Of a DNA stretch of 64,000 bases, positions 1 to 11,792 are shown piece after piece. This DNA comes from Cruorifilaria tuberocauda (lineage: Eukaryota; Nematoda; Chromadorea; Rhabditida; Onchocercidae): NCBI GenBank assembly GCA_013365365.1, contig JABVXU010000112.1, forward strand, positions 1 to 64,000. Direction: 5' to 3'. How positions within the stretch are numbered: the first letter of the stretch is position 1; each line of letters begins with the position of its first letter. The translations under genes and the position numbers were made by a program. The notes beneath the pieces are model-generated. The model was not told the DNA's origin. It saw nothing but the letters and a program-made list of their open reading frames with translations, and did no database searches.

Positions 1-406
1 ATATATCAAATTGATATGAAATGCATCAATTTTTAATTTGCACAATTTCTTTTTTCAAAATCTGTCCCATTCTTTTAAATAAGTATCATTTGCAATGCAT
101 TCATAATCATTCGTAAATGCACTCACAGCTCTGAGCATATTTAAAAAAAAGAGGAAAAAGCAAAAATTGTTTTTCTCTCTCATTTCTCGTAGTTTTAAAT
201 AAAATTCAAAATATAATAAAAATAAAATATTAAATTCAAATTTAATACTAATAAATCGTATATACATTTAATATGCAATATTACCTTTATCCTTTTTCAC
301 GTGAATTTTTCATTGATATGATCATTAAATAAAATTATAACATCAGTATAATCATGAAATAAAATTATTTCAGTTTAATATACCTTAAGAGGTTTTGTAA
401 TAAGTA

Positions 407-590
407 ATTAAAAAGTAAAATTATACTAACATATCTTAAGAAGTTTTATAATTAAGTAAATCTATATTTTGGAAATTTTTGTAATTAAGTAAATCTATAT
501 TTTAAATTTTATAATTGGGTAAAACTATATTGATATATTTTAAGAAGTTTTATACTTAAGTAAAACTGTATTAGAAAAATTATTATTTTA
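407..590. repeat. Short degenerate tandem repeat
   Basis: Four diverged copies of a unit containing TTTTATAATTAAGTAAA followed by an A/T run, two of them preceded by TATCTTAAGAAG or its variant. The unit is about 35-60 bp and irregular. Confidence 0.6.
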
Positions 591-1566
591 ATATCGAATT
601 ACTCCTCAACTCTTTCTTTTTTATATAAATTAATGATTTCTTTGTTTCATTGAAGTAATCGTGTAAGATAATATAGATAAGTAAAATGTCTGATATGCGT
701 TATACAACGTCAAAAGTAATGTTACTTACTTGAAAAAGCCAATTTCAAATATATCAGTTTCTTTAATACTTTACGCTACTCAATAAATTTACTAGATAAA
801 TCTAATTAAAAAAAAAAGATCAATCAGTGATATTACATATAAATGATAATATCATTATCATATCACATTACATATCACATTAATGAAGTAACTCTATAGT
901 AAATTTTAGATTTCATTAAATCCATTTTGCCTCTTTTAAAATAAATCCTTTAACGAAAGCAGACGAATCTTCTTTGAAAATGAGAAAAACATAAAAAGTA
1001 TTAAAGTTAGCTGTGAACTTTAAACGATTAGTAAGTAAATATTTACCGGAAATGAGACTTCAGGAAATTATTTCTGCAGCAAAAAAAAAAAGATTGAAAT
1101 TTGAAAATTCTCAAAACAACTATTTTCCAAGGGATTATTTATTTTAATGTAAAATGAAATTTTCTTTAGAATTAAAAAAAAATGATCGAAAAGATTTAAA
1201 TAAATTTATCAAAATGTATTTCATTTTTATTTTTGCAAAATTTTATCGATAACAATGAATTCTAATCTATTTTCTAATCAATTAATGATTCATGAAAAAA
1301 AAAAAGAAATCGAAGTAATACAATTATTTTAATTTTCCGGTTTAACATGCAAGTTTACTGATTGGCAAAGCAAATAAAAAAAAAAAAAAAAGAAAGGGAT
1401 TTGATATATTACCTGAAGCAGAGAGACGAGCAAATCAGAAAAAATTTTTAAAATATTATTTGCTATCTTAATTTTGAAAAAATACTTCAGCTATTTCTAA
1501 ATTTTATTGAAAAATTGTTGGGAAATTAATAGCAGAGAGAAAAAAAAACTTATTAAATAGAATTTA

Positions 1567-1825
1567 TTGAAGGTTTGATAATTATTGCAATACAATGAAA
1601 CATTTTTTTTCAATGATAAGATAACGATAAGAGTTAATGATCAGGTAACCTTGTTGAAGATTTGATAATTATTGGAAAACAATGAAATAATTTTTATTGA
1701 TAAGCTAATGATAAGAGTTTATAAATAGTAATTTTAGCTCCAAGCTGAGCTTCTTGAAAGTTTGATAATTATTGGAATAAATTGAAATATTTCTCTTTTG
1801 ATAAGCTAATGATAAGACTTTACTA
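1567..1825. repeat. Three-copy tandem repeat of about 85-95 bp
   Basis: Three diverged copies each contain TTTGATAATTATTG, then CAATGAAA or TTGAAATA with a T run, then GATAAGCTAATGATAAGA or a close variant. Confidence 0.65.
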
Positions 1826-2469
1826 AATATCATATGATTTGAACGTAATTTTGACTAAATTAAAATAAAGTCGAGAAAATGCGAGAAAAATGAAAATTTG
1901 AAATGGAAGCAATCTGCCACATTTCACTGATATGATTCGATTTGTCACAACAAAACCAATAATTTGACATTTTATTTCAAATGTCATATTTACTTATTCA
2001 GCATAGACATAAATAAATGAGTAAATATATTTGACAAATAAATCAAACTTTATTTTCAAATTTCAAAATTTAAAATTATAAGTTAACTTTTGATAAAAAA
2101 AAATCAAATTTTATTTTAAGAATTTAAAAATTATAATTTAACTTCTATCAGATATAAATACGTTTTTTTTTTTAAAGGCATTTCAAAAAGAATCAAAAAG
2201 AAATGATAAAAAAGAGGAGATCGAAAGAGAAACGAAGGGAAAATTAACCTGATGCTATATAAAAAAAGCTATAGGATCGAACGGAACGGTGGAGATAAGT
2301 GAAATTCATCGAAGCTGAAAATTGATATAAGCAAACTGAAATTGTTGATTGAAAACGCTGCAATTTTTAAATTGCAAAAAAAAAAGAATTTTTTCTGATA
2401 TCATTGAAAATTTGATACCAAAATATTAGAATATCAACAAAATCATCGATAACAAACGTTTTTTTTTTC

Positions 2470-2690
2470 TTTCAAATAAACTACGATAAAGTAATGATAG
2501 TGATAATTTTACACTGATAATTAATTAATGATTAAAAAATTATATAAATGAAATAATCAGAAAAAGATAATCGTTAACAATCGTTCTACTTTCTAAATAA
2601 ACTACGATAAAGTAATGATAGTGATAATTTTACACTGATAATTAATTAATGATTAAAAAATTATATAAGTAAGAAGACAAGTAAGAGTAA
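2470..2690. repeat. Near-perfect 121-bp tandem duplication
   Basis: A block of about 70 bp beginning AAATAAACTACGATAAAG occurs at about 2474 and again at about 2595 with essentially no mismatches, followed by diverged sequence. The identity suggests a recent duplication. Confidence 0.85.
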
Positions 2691-3499
2691 AGTAAAAAAG
2701 ATTAATTAAGCAAATTTAAAAAAAAAAAAGAGAATGGAATTTGCTAACTTGATAAGTAAGCAAAAATGACTAATAATGATGAAATTTAAAAAAAAAAAAA
2801 CGAAAAAAAAATCTTTTTCATCTTTAATCACCTCTCTCTCTCTCTTTCTCTCTTCTTTTTTACTTTCATAAACTTTTATAAATGATAATTCAGAGGAATA
2901 ATCAAATGTGTAAATATTAAAATATTTTATTAGCAATTGCAATATAACAACAATAAACGCATAAATTTTGAAAAATGAAATACCGAAAATTCCGTTATTT
3001 CATTTTATTTCATTTCATCGTTTTATCGTCCCGACGAAAAGTAAACATTATTTGAAGCGATCAGAGAAAAAGCTTACTTTCTATAATAGTTTATTTAACT
3101 TAAACATCGCTAAAATAAACTGTCATTTATGATCGTCAAGAGAGTTTCTTTTTTACTTTTACAAAGTTTTTATTCGATAATCTTAAAAATTATTTGATTG
3201 TTATTTTTTGCAAACGAATTATTATTTGATTATTTTTCATTTTGATATTGTTGCAAAATAATCTAAACTGAAATGATAAGATGCAAGAGAAAAAGACAAA
3301 AGGATTGAACGATTTAAGATAAGCAATGATTAATTAATTTTACAAAAAAATTATATTTTGTTAAAATGATAGAAAGATTTAACATTTAATATGATAGTAT
3401 CTATTTAGTGATAATTTATATTTAATCTTTAAAATATATCAATTTAACGGAAATTTAAACAATAAAAGAAGTGTTAATTTCATTCTCATATCGATGACA

Positions 3500-3960
3500 C
3501 TGTTTCACGTTCTTATTAATATCCTTATTTCACGTTCTTATCAATATCGTTATTTCACGTTCTTATCAATATCCTTATTTCACGTTCTTATCAATATCGT
3601 TATTTCACGTTCATATCAATATCCTTATTTCACGTTCTTATCAATATCGTTATTTCACGTTCTTATCAATATCGTTATTTCACGTTCTTATCAATATCGT
3701 TATTTCACGTTCATATCAATAATTTCTATCCTTATTTCACGTTCTTATAGATATCGTTATTTCACGTTATTATTAATATCGTTATTTCACGTTCTTATCA
3801 ATATCCTCATTTCACGTTCATATCGGTAATTTCCACGTTGATATCAATAATTATTCATATCGAAATACTATTTCACGTTCTTATCGATAATACTATTTCA
3901 TGTTCATGTCGATATTACTATCCCATGTTCTTATCGATAATTCCGTGTTCATACTGATAA
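3500..3960. repeat. 25-bp minisatellite (TTTCACGTTCTTATCAATATC)
   Basis: Roughly 15 copies of a 25-bp unit CACGTTCTTATCAATATC(C/G)T plus TATTT run from about 3506. They become shorter and more diverged toward 3960. A 111-residue plus-strand frame across it is a by-product of the repeat. Confidence 0.9.
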
Positions 3961-4559
3961 CAATTATTGTGTAATTCAAACCAATTGGGACATCACGCAG
4001 CATACGCTATTTAATTATCAGAACTATGTTATCATATCATGGATTTATCATAGGTTCGAAACATTATTAGCTTATTTTTCAGATATCTATCAGATATGAT
4101 AAGCGAAATATTACCTAATACTTTCATTAAATTATTCAAAATACGAATTACTATAATTCATAATCATAATTCAAAATATTAATTAGTATTACAAAATGAG
4201 TAAAATATTAAAAATCATCTATCCCTCGTCTATTGCATATTTATATCAAAATGTTTCATTTCCAAAAAAAAGAGAGGAAAGAAATTATTTCTTTTATTTC
4301 TGTCATTTCTGCTAAAGTAAAGAAGTGAAATGTGAGTAAGCTCACAAATGTAAAATGGCTGAAATTGAATGGCGCAAAAATGACGTGTGAAAAAAGAAAA
4401 AGGAATACATATGGCGGTGATGGCGTGATGACAATGGTAGTGGGCGGTAATGACGGTGATGGTAGGCGGTAATGGTGGTAATTGATGTAGCTCTCTAAAG
4501 AAGAAGGTTGGAAAAGTTGAATTAGTTTGAAGAACACATACCCACAGATGCATCCACAT

Positions 4560-4562
4560 ACA

Positions 4563-4602
<40 letters not shown>

Positions 4603-4841
4603 ACAGACACATACACACAGACTCATACACACAGACTCATACACACAGACACATACACACAGACACATACACACAGATACATACACGTTTGATATATCGC
4701 TGTGGAAAAGGTCGGAAAAGTTGAATTAATTTGAAGAGGACGACATATCACATATGCACCCACACACACCCATACACAAAATACCCATACACACACATAC
4801 ATACATACATATATATATACAAATACACACACACACATACA

Positions 4842-4875
<34 letters not shown>

Positions 4876-5215
4876 TACGGACACATGGATACATACTCAT
4901 CCCTACAGACACCACACACATTAATGGGACTGACACTCACACGACATACACACCCATACAGATACACACCGTATATACACCGGATACACACACTCACACA
5001 GACACACACTCATTCAGACGTACGCCCACACGGACACATACACACACTCACACAGACAGACACTCATTCAGACATATGCCCACACGGACACACACATACA
5101 CTCATACGGATATACCGGGTGCACACTCATTTAAATACACACATCACATGGATGTACACATCCATATGGGTACACACACACACACACACACCGATAAGAG
5201 ACAGACACACACATA
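4560..5215. repeat. Degenerate CA/TACACA microsatellite cluster
   Basis: Pure (CA)n runs at about 4566-4596 and 4850-4874 are embedded in about 650 bp of CACATACA-, CACAGACA- and CACTCA-type variants. Long open frames exist on both strands (His/Thr-rich on plus, Cys/Val-rich on minus), which is expected of a stop-free dinucleotide repeat and does not indicate a protein. Confidence 0.95.
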
Positions 5216-5497
5216 CACAGATTTCAATTACCGAAGAGGCTGAAATAGGAAGTAGGCTTATATATGAAGGAGGGAGAATGGATGAATTAATGCTAAATGA
5301 ATGGTTGGTTGCTTTTGCTATTCATAGCAAATTAACACGTCTTTTCAAAGAAAAAGAAAGAAAGAAAAAAAAGGGAAAAAGCTATTTCAATTAAGAATTG
5401 AGGAAAACAGACGATAAATTGAATGTCTAGACATTAAACATATTATTTTAATTTCCAACAATTATTTATCAAAAAAAACAGTAAAATGGTTTAAATT

Positions 5498-5640
5498 TGT
5501 TCAAACCGTTTTATTCGTCAAAAATTATTCAAACCGTTTTATTCAAAAGTTATTTAAACCGTTTTATTCAAAAATTATTGAAACCGTTTTATTCAAAAGT
5601 TATTCAAACCGTTTTATTCATAATTATCCAAACTGTTTCG
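5498..5640. repeat. About 26-bp minisatellite (CAAACCGTTTTATTCAAA)
   Basis: Five copies of TTCAAACCGTTTTATTCAAAA followed by TTAT, with a degenerate extension to about 5730. Confidence 0.85.
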
Positions 5641-6654
5641 CGTAATATTTGAAAGAACAGGAAAAACAAAAAAGGATGAAGAAAATGGAAAGATAAGCAT
5701 CAAAATTATTTGAACCATTTGTTTATTCAAACCCTTTTACGTGAAATAGTACGTTTAATATTATTTAAAAAAAGAAAACCAAAAAATGATCAAAATGGAA
5801 TGACAATTATCAAAAGAAAGTAAAAATATTTTAAGTTTATTGAAATTTGAATGTATAAATTAATATTTATTTTGTACTGGAAATCTTCTAATACAAAAAT
5901 GAAATTTTAAAGAATTTTTAATGAATTATGAATATATTTTCAAAAAAAATGCTCTATCAATTAAGTTTTATTAATTTTTATTAATTATTAGTTTTATTAA
6001 TTTTATGAATATCTTATCAGTTTTGAAAAATTTCAGATAAGCAATGATAAAGTTATCAGTGATTTATCAAGCAGCAAGCATTTATTCCATTCTTAACTAC
6101 TCTTCGATAATTGATAACTCAAATAAGTATTAAATAATTATTCCATAGTTATTTTATTCTTTCATGAAATGCGGTTTATTCGTTAACAGTGATAACGATC
6201 ATCACTCGATTGTTGCATAACTCAGAAAAATTACTTGCGAATGATAAATTATACCGGGAGGAATTTTGAGAATAACAGGCTATACCGGAAGAAATATCCA
6301 TATATAGAATAGTAGAAGCTTTCATTAAATTAATTCTTTTTTCATGATTTAATTTAAATAGTAACTTGATATAGAAATCTCCAAATAAGATTTCTTTCAT
6401 TAATCATCAATTAAATTAATTTCATTTATCACTATCCTATTTCTGACAAAGAGTTAAAACCATGAAGCTAAAATAATAGTATAAACTAAAATAAATTTCC
6501 TTGGAAGGAATAAATTAAAATGAAATGAAATTAAATTAAATTGATTGATAATGAAATTTAATCAAGCATTAATCATATGTAGAATTTTACACTATAGCTT
6601 GCATGCAATACGATGGATATGATAGAAGATGATGATAATGAAATATAGACAAAC

Positions 6655-9600
6655 CTCATTATCATCTTGATCAGTGATAAGATTTGAACTATTACTAGCA
6701 GCACGTGGACGAGGATTTGTTTTTAATTCTTGATGAGTTGAAAATTGACAAAATATTGTCCTAAAATAAACGAAAAGTTATTTTTAATTTTAATAAATTT
6801 CTTGATAAATTTAAAAGATTTGAAAATTATAAATTAATTGAAATTAAAGTTTCTTTTTTGTTTTTTAAAATCACTTACAAGAATTTAAATTTTTACTGAA
6901 CTGTAGTACAGCGTATTAGTTTTCATTTTTTGGTAAATTTCAAAAATGTTTAAATAAACAAAATTTGAAGAGGTAAACATTGGAGAGAAATTTTATGTTA
7001 TGCTATCAGATAATTTGGTACCTATCACGAATAGCTACTGGACATGCTATATTAACAGTAACCAAGGTTTGAGCACTTCGTTCATCTTCATATTCCACAA
7101 ATGCCTTCAAAGAAAATAGAAATTAATTAATTTATAATAGATATTTAAATAAAATTAAAAAGTAATACTTTTATATGATTGCAAATAATAAGTAAGTATT
7201 TTTATTATTATCAATTATTAAAATCAATATTTTTAATTAATAAACATTGCTTTGGTATATCATAAAAAATGAAAGTAAATGTAATTTGTAAAATTACAAA
7301 ATTATTTAATTACTTAATTATTTGGTTAATTATTTAATTAACATACCTGATTTCTTCCTTTAAGTAATAAATAATTAACTAATTTTCCATAAGGCATACA
7401 AAAATGGACTAATTCCAGATCGGTCATATCAGATGGTATATTACGGAGGTGTACCACACGTGATATATGCTGTTCACCGCTATCACTAATTGATGTTGTA
7501 GCAGTCATTGGATCTGATATCAAGTAAATTTATCATGATTATTTTACTTTTTTATTTTTTCTAATATAAATTCTTTTTTTTTCGCATGTTAACTCTAATT
7601 TTTTCTTTTTTTACAAACAATTAATGGATATAAGTTTTTTAAGTAATAATAAATTTATATTTTAAAAATTTGAATAAATTAACTAAGGTTTTTTTTGGTT
7701 TTAAACTTTTAATGATAAAGTTTAAGGTAAACAATTAATGGATAAGTTTTTTTTAAGTAATAATAAATTTATATTTTAAAAATTTGAATAAATTAACTAA
7801 GGTTTTTTTTAGTTTTAAACTTTTAATGATAAAGTTTAAGGTAAACAATTAATGGATAAGTTTTAAGGTAAACAATTAATGGATAAGTTTTTTTTTAAGT
7901 AATAATAAATTTATATTTTAAAAATTTGAATAAATTAACTAAGGTTTTTTTTTTGGTTTTAAACTTATGATGATAAAGTTTAAGATAAACAATTTAAGGT
8001 AAACAATTAATGGATATAAGTTTTTTTAAGTAATAATAAATTTATATTTTAAAAATTTGAATAAATTAACTGAGGTTTTTTTTTGGTTTTAAGCTTTTAA
8101 TGATAAAGTTTAAGGTAAACAATTAATGGATAAGTTCTTTTTAAGTAATAATAAATTTATATTTTAAAAATTTGAATAAATTAACTGAGGTTTTTTTTTT
8201 GGTTTTAAGCTTTTAATGATAAAGTTTAAGATAAGGTTTAATAATAAGAACTGATAATATGAAATACTGTTAGCAATGCTAAATGCTTGATTAAGAAGAG
8301 ATGAATTTTGTAAAAATTGTGCGCCATTAGCAAATGCAACGGCGGAAAGAAGCTGTTGTTGTGTGGGCGGTAATACCATTCCGCCAGGTGCTGCTAAAAA
8401 ATTCACCGAACAATCCAATTTAGCCTGAAATATTTCCTTTCTTCCATTCCATATTATTCCATTTCCGGTAAAATCAATCAATATAAATCTTTTATGATAT
8501 TATCAATCTGTTATCGATTTGATAAGTGATAACAATTTTAATTTTTACTGAAAAAAAAAACATTTGTAAAGGCGGAAAAATATTGTCTAAAAATCGATTA
8601 GTATAAATCATTTATGGTATTATCAATTTGTTATCAATTTGATAAGTGATAACAAATTTGATTTTTACCGGAAATAAACTAATATTTATTAGATATGAAA
8701 AAATATTGTTTAAAAATCGATTAGTAGGAATTGTTATGATATTATCAATCTGTTATCAATTTGATAGTTGATAATAATTTTAATTTTCACCGGAAATTGA
8801 CTAATATTTATTAAATATGAAAAAAAATATTGTCTAAAAATCGATTAGTATAAATCCCTTATGGTATTATCAATTTGATAATTGATAACATTTTTAAAAT
8901 AAGTCAATATTTATTAAATAAGAAAAAAAACATTTTTGAAAGTATTTGAAAAATTAAAAAATAGTTACAAGAAATAAGCATTGCCTTTTTAGCTTCACTA
9001 TCCAACGTAATACCACGTAAATTTGACGCTAACAAATTTCCACCACTTGTTATTCCCGTCAACGTCGTAAACAAATCATTTGGTCCACGCTAAAATAAAA
9101 ATAAAAAAAAATTTTTTTTTCTTCCTGTACAGATGATTATTATTTATAATATTTACTCAATTGAAAAAAGCTTTTTGTTTAAAACGTCAACAAAAAATTC
9201 CAAAATCAAATTTCATTTATTTGAACAGCAAGCAAGTAAAGTAATTCAAATGCTTTTAATTTACTCTTTTTTTTTCAATTATTAGTGAGGAATTCTCGGG
9301 AGAAGAAATGGAATGGAATTTTTTTTTTGAAATAAAATTAACATTAAGGAAAAAATTTCATAAAAAATTTTTCCAATGAGTTAAAATAAAAAGTTAAGCA
9401 TCATCCAAATCAAATAGCTTTTATAACTTAAATTGTATTAGTTCGTTTTTTTTTTTAAAAACATTTAAGAAGTGTCCATTTAATGAATTGATGGATTTTA
9501 TTATCCATGAAATTTGAAATTTATCCCAAATAATTTTATTATCAAAACTTAAATCTTATCTGTATTCTTATAAGAAATTTTCAATAATTGAAACAGTTAA

Positions 9601-11756
9601 AATGTTACAGTATGTTAAATTTTTATTAAATGAACTTTGACATTGTTCTTCATTTACATTTATATGATATTGTTAAAACACTTAACAAATAAATCATTGC
9701 AATTTTATGATTGATCAAATTAAAATCGACAAATTGATGAAATTAATTTGACCGTAAGAGAAGTATGGGAGAAGGAATAAATTTAAATGAAAAGTATTAT
9801 TTGATATGGAAAAAGGAAATCATGAAAATATGAGCGAAGAAATTTGGGACATATGAAAAGAAAATGTGAGTTTAAAAAATTTTTTCAATTCAATTTGATA
9901 ATATCTGATAATGGATGGAAATATCCCGCAAATCTTATCAGCACTTTCTTACGTTATCATTCATGCAGACGAATTAATTTCTCCGTTTCGTCTTTTCTCC
10001 CAAACTCATCAATATTCTTCTGCAGGTGGAGAAGAAAAAATTTTAAAAAACAATTAAATGAATTAATTTTTGCCGATGGCAATATTTTGCATCGAAATCA
10101 TTTACATTTCTTCGATTGAATGAGTAATAGTTATTGTCGTTATCGTAAATAACAAATAGGTCATAGGTCATGGTATGGTATTTTAACATTTTCGAGAAAA
10201 ATTACGTTTATTACATTTTTTTTTTCCTTTATCAATATTTGAAGTAAACTGTAATCAAGTAAAAGTAATGAAGTATAATACCATCCAATAGACTGAAAAT
10301 AATCCTACTTGTAATACAGCTCTATAAAATGCATTACACGTAAAGAGTAACGTGAAAGGAAACGTAAAAGAGATGAAAATACACGTAAAGAGGAATATAA
10401 GAAGTGTACTTCTGATAATGATTGAAATATTTTTGAAATATTTCAAGCATCTAAATGAATAAATAATTTCAAATCGGATTTACTCCAATAAAATAATCGA
10501 ACTGTTTATGGAAATATGTATAATTATTATAAATACAATAACAATAATAAATCGTTATCATTGTAATTATTATTGATATGATAATTACTTGTTATGATAG
10601 TATCTTTAATGATAACAATAGTATCAATTTTTAGCAATAAATACTTATTATTTATAGCTAATATTTTCACTGGTACTCATTATGTAATCTTAATTTTTAA
10701 TGATAATATCACACATCATTATGATAATTTTACATAATCAGTATTATAGTATCACTATTTAAGAATAATAGTGATAACAGCTAGCAATCAATTAATGTTA
10801 TATCAATGATTAATAATGATTTTATTTATTCGGAATGGATATTTTATAACAACAAAAAAAAAATTATTCTAAAATACAAAAACTACGAGCTATCAAAATT
10901 AATATTGAATCAATGATTAATAATGATATGATTCATTGAGAATTGATATTGGATAACGAAAAAAAAATTGTCCCAAAATAGAAAAACTATATGATATTTA
11001 AATGAATCATATCTTTAAAAAAATAATAATAATAATTAGCCGATTTTTAAACGTCAAAAACGAATAATATAAGCCTGATTGGAGCGTAACGTGAGATATA
11101 GGCCTGATTAAAGGGTAACGTGAGACATAGGCCTGATTAAAGAGTAACGTGAGACATAGGCCTGATTAAAGAGTAAAGAGTAACGTGAGATACAAACCTG
11201 ATTAAAGGGTAACGTGAGTATAGACCTGATTAAAGGGTAACGTGAGATACAAACCTGATTAAAGAGTAACGTGAGATATAGGCCTGATTAAAGAGTAACG
11301 TGATATAGGCCTGATTAAAGAGCAAAGAGTAACGTGAGATATAGGCCTGATTAAAGAGTAACGTGAGATGCAAACCTGATCAAAGAGTAACGTGAGATAC
11401 AATCCTGATTAAAGAGTAACGTGAGATACAATCCTGATTAAAGAGTAACGTGATTATAGGCCTGATTAAAGAGTAACGTGAGACATAGGCCTGATTAAAG
11501 AGTAACGTGAGATATAGGCCTGATTAAAGAGTAACATGAAAAATATCTTATCATCTTAATGCATCTAAAATGTTTTGGAAGCAAACAAATCCAATCTAAC
11601 AAATCACTCACTCCAATTGAAATAATATCTGAATGACATTTGAAAGTCTCTCAACAAAAAAAAAAACAAAAAAATAGAAAAAGCAGAAAAAATCTTTCAA
11701 GCTAACTAACAGATAAAGAGAGATAGAAAGTAGGAAAGAGAGAGAAAAGATAAAAG

Positions 11757-11792
<36 letters not shown>

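Larger units (their letters stand above)
1..6654. other. AT-rich stretch with no supported exon, 3' of PTB exon 6
   Basis: No exon with PTB-like RRM2-4 sequence could be found here on the minus strand, and the open frames that exist are low-complexity (poly-Phe/Ile/Lys, or His/Thr from CA repeats). Because the PTB gene is cut off after its sixth coding exon at 6655, this stretch is most simply a long intron of that gene. It contains several tandem repeats, listed separately. Short exons could have been missed by eye. Confidence 0.6.

Noticed and set aside
1..267. Minus-strand 70-residue frame ending DTYLKEWDRF as a possible further PTB exon
   Set aside because: It has no similarity to RRM2-4 or linker sequence of PTB and is mostly Phe/Leu/Lys.
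3494..3829. 111-residue frame with repeated FHVLINI/ISRSYQY segments
   Set aside because: It is the three-frame reading of a 25-bp minisatellite and has no independent coding signal.
4230..5394. Long overlapping open frames on both strands (up to 170 residues), Thr/His-rich or Cys/Val-rich
   Set aside because: They follow a CA/TACACA microsatellite; dinucleotide repeats lack stops in all frames and give such peptides on both strands.
8394..8481. Upstream extension of PTB exon 3 from an acceptor at about 8423
   Set aside because: Joining it to exon 2 gives an immediate stop; the acceptor before 8393 keeps frame.
9844..10119. 91-residue plus-strand frame inside PTB intron 1
   Set aside because: No recognised motif, strand opposite to the gene, no splice-linked partner exons; length is possible by chance.
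11071..11545. CRISPR-like look of the 29-bp direct repeats
   Set aside because: Units are contiguous with no unique spacers, in an intron of a eukaryotic gene.
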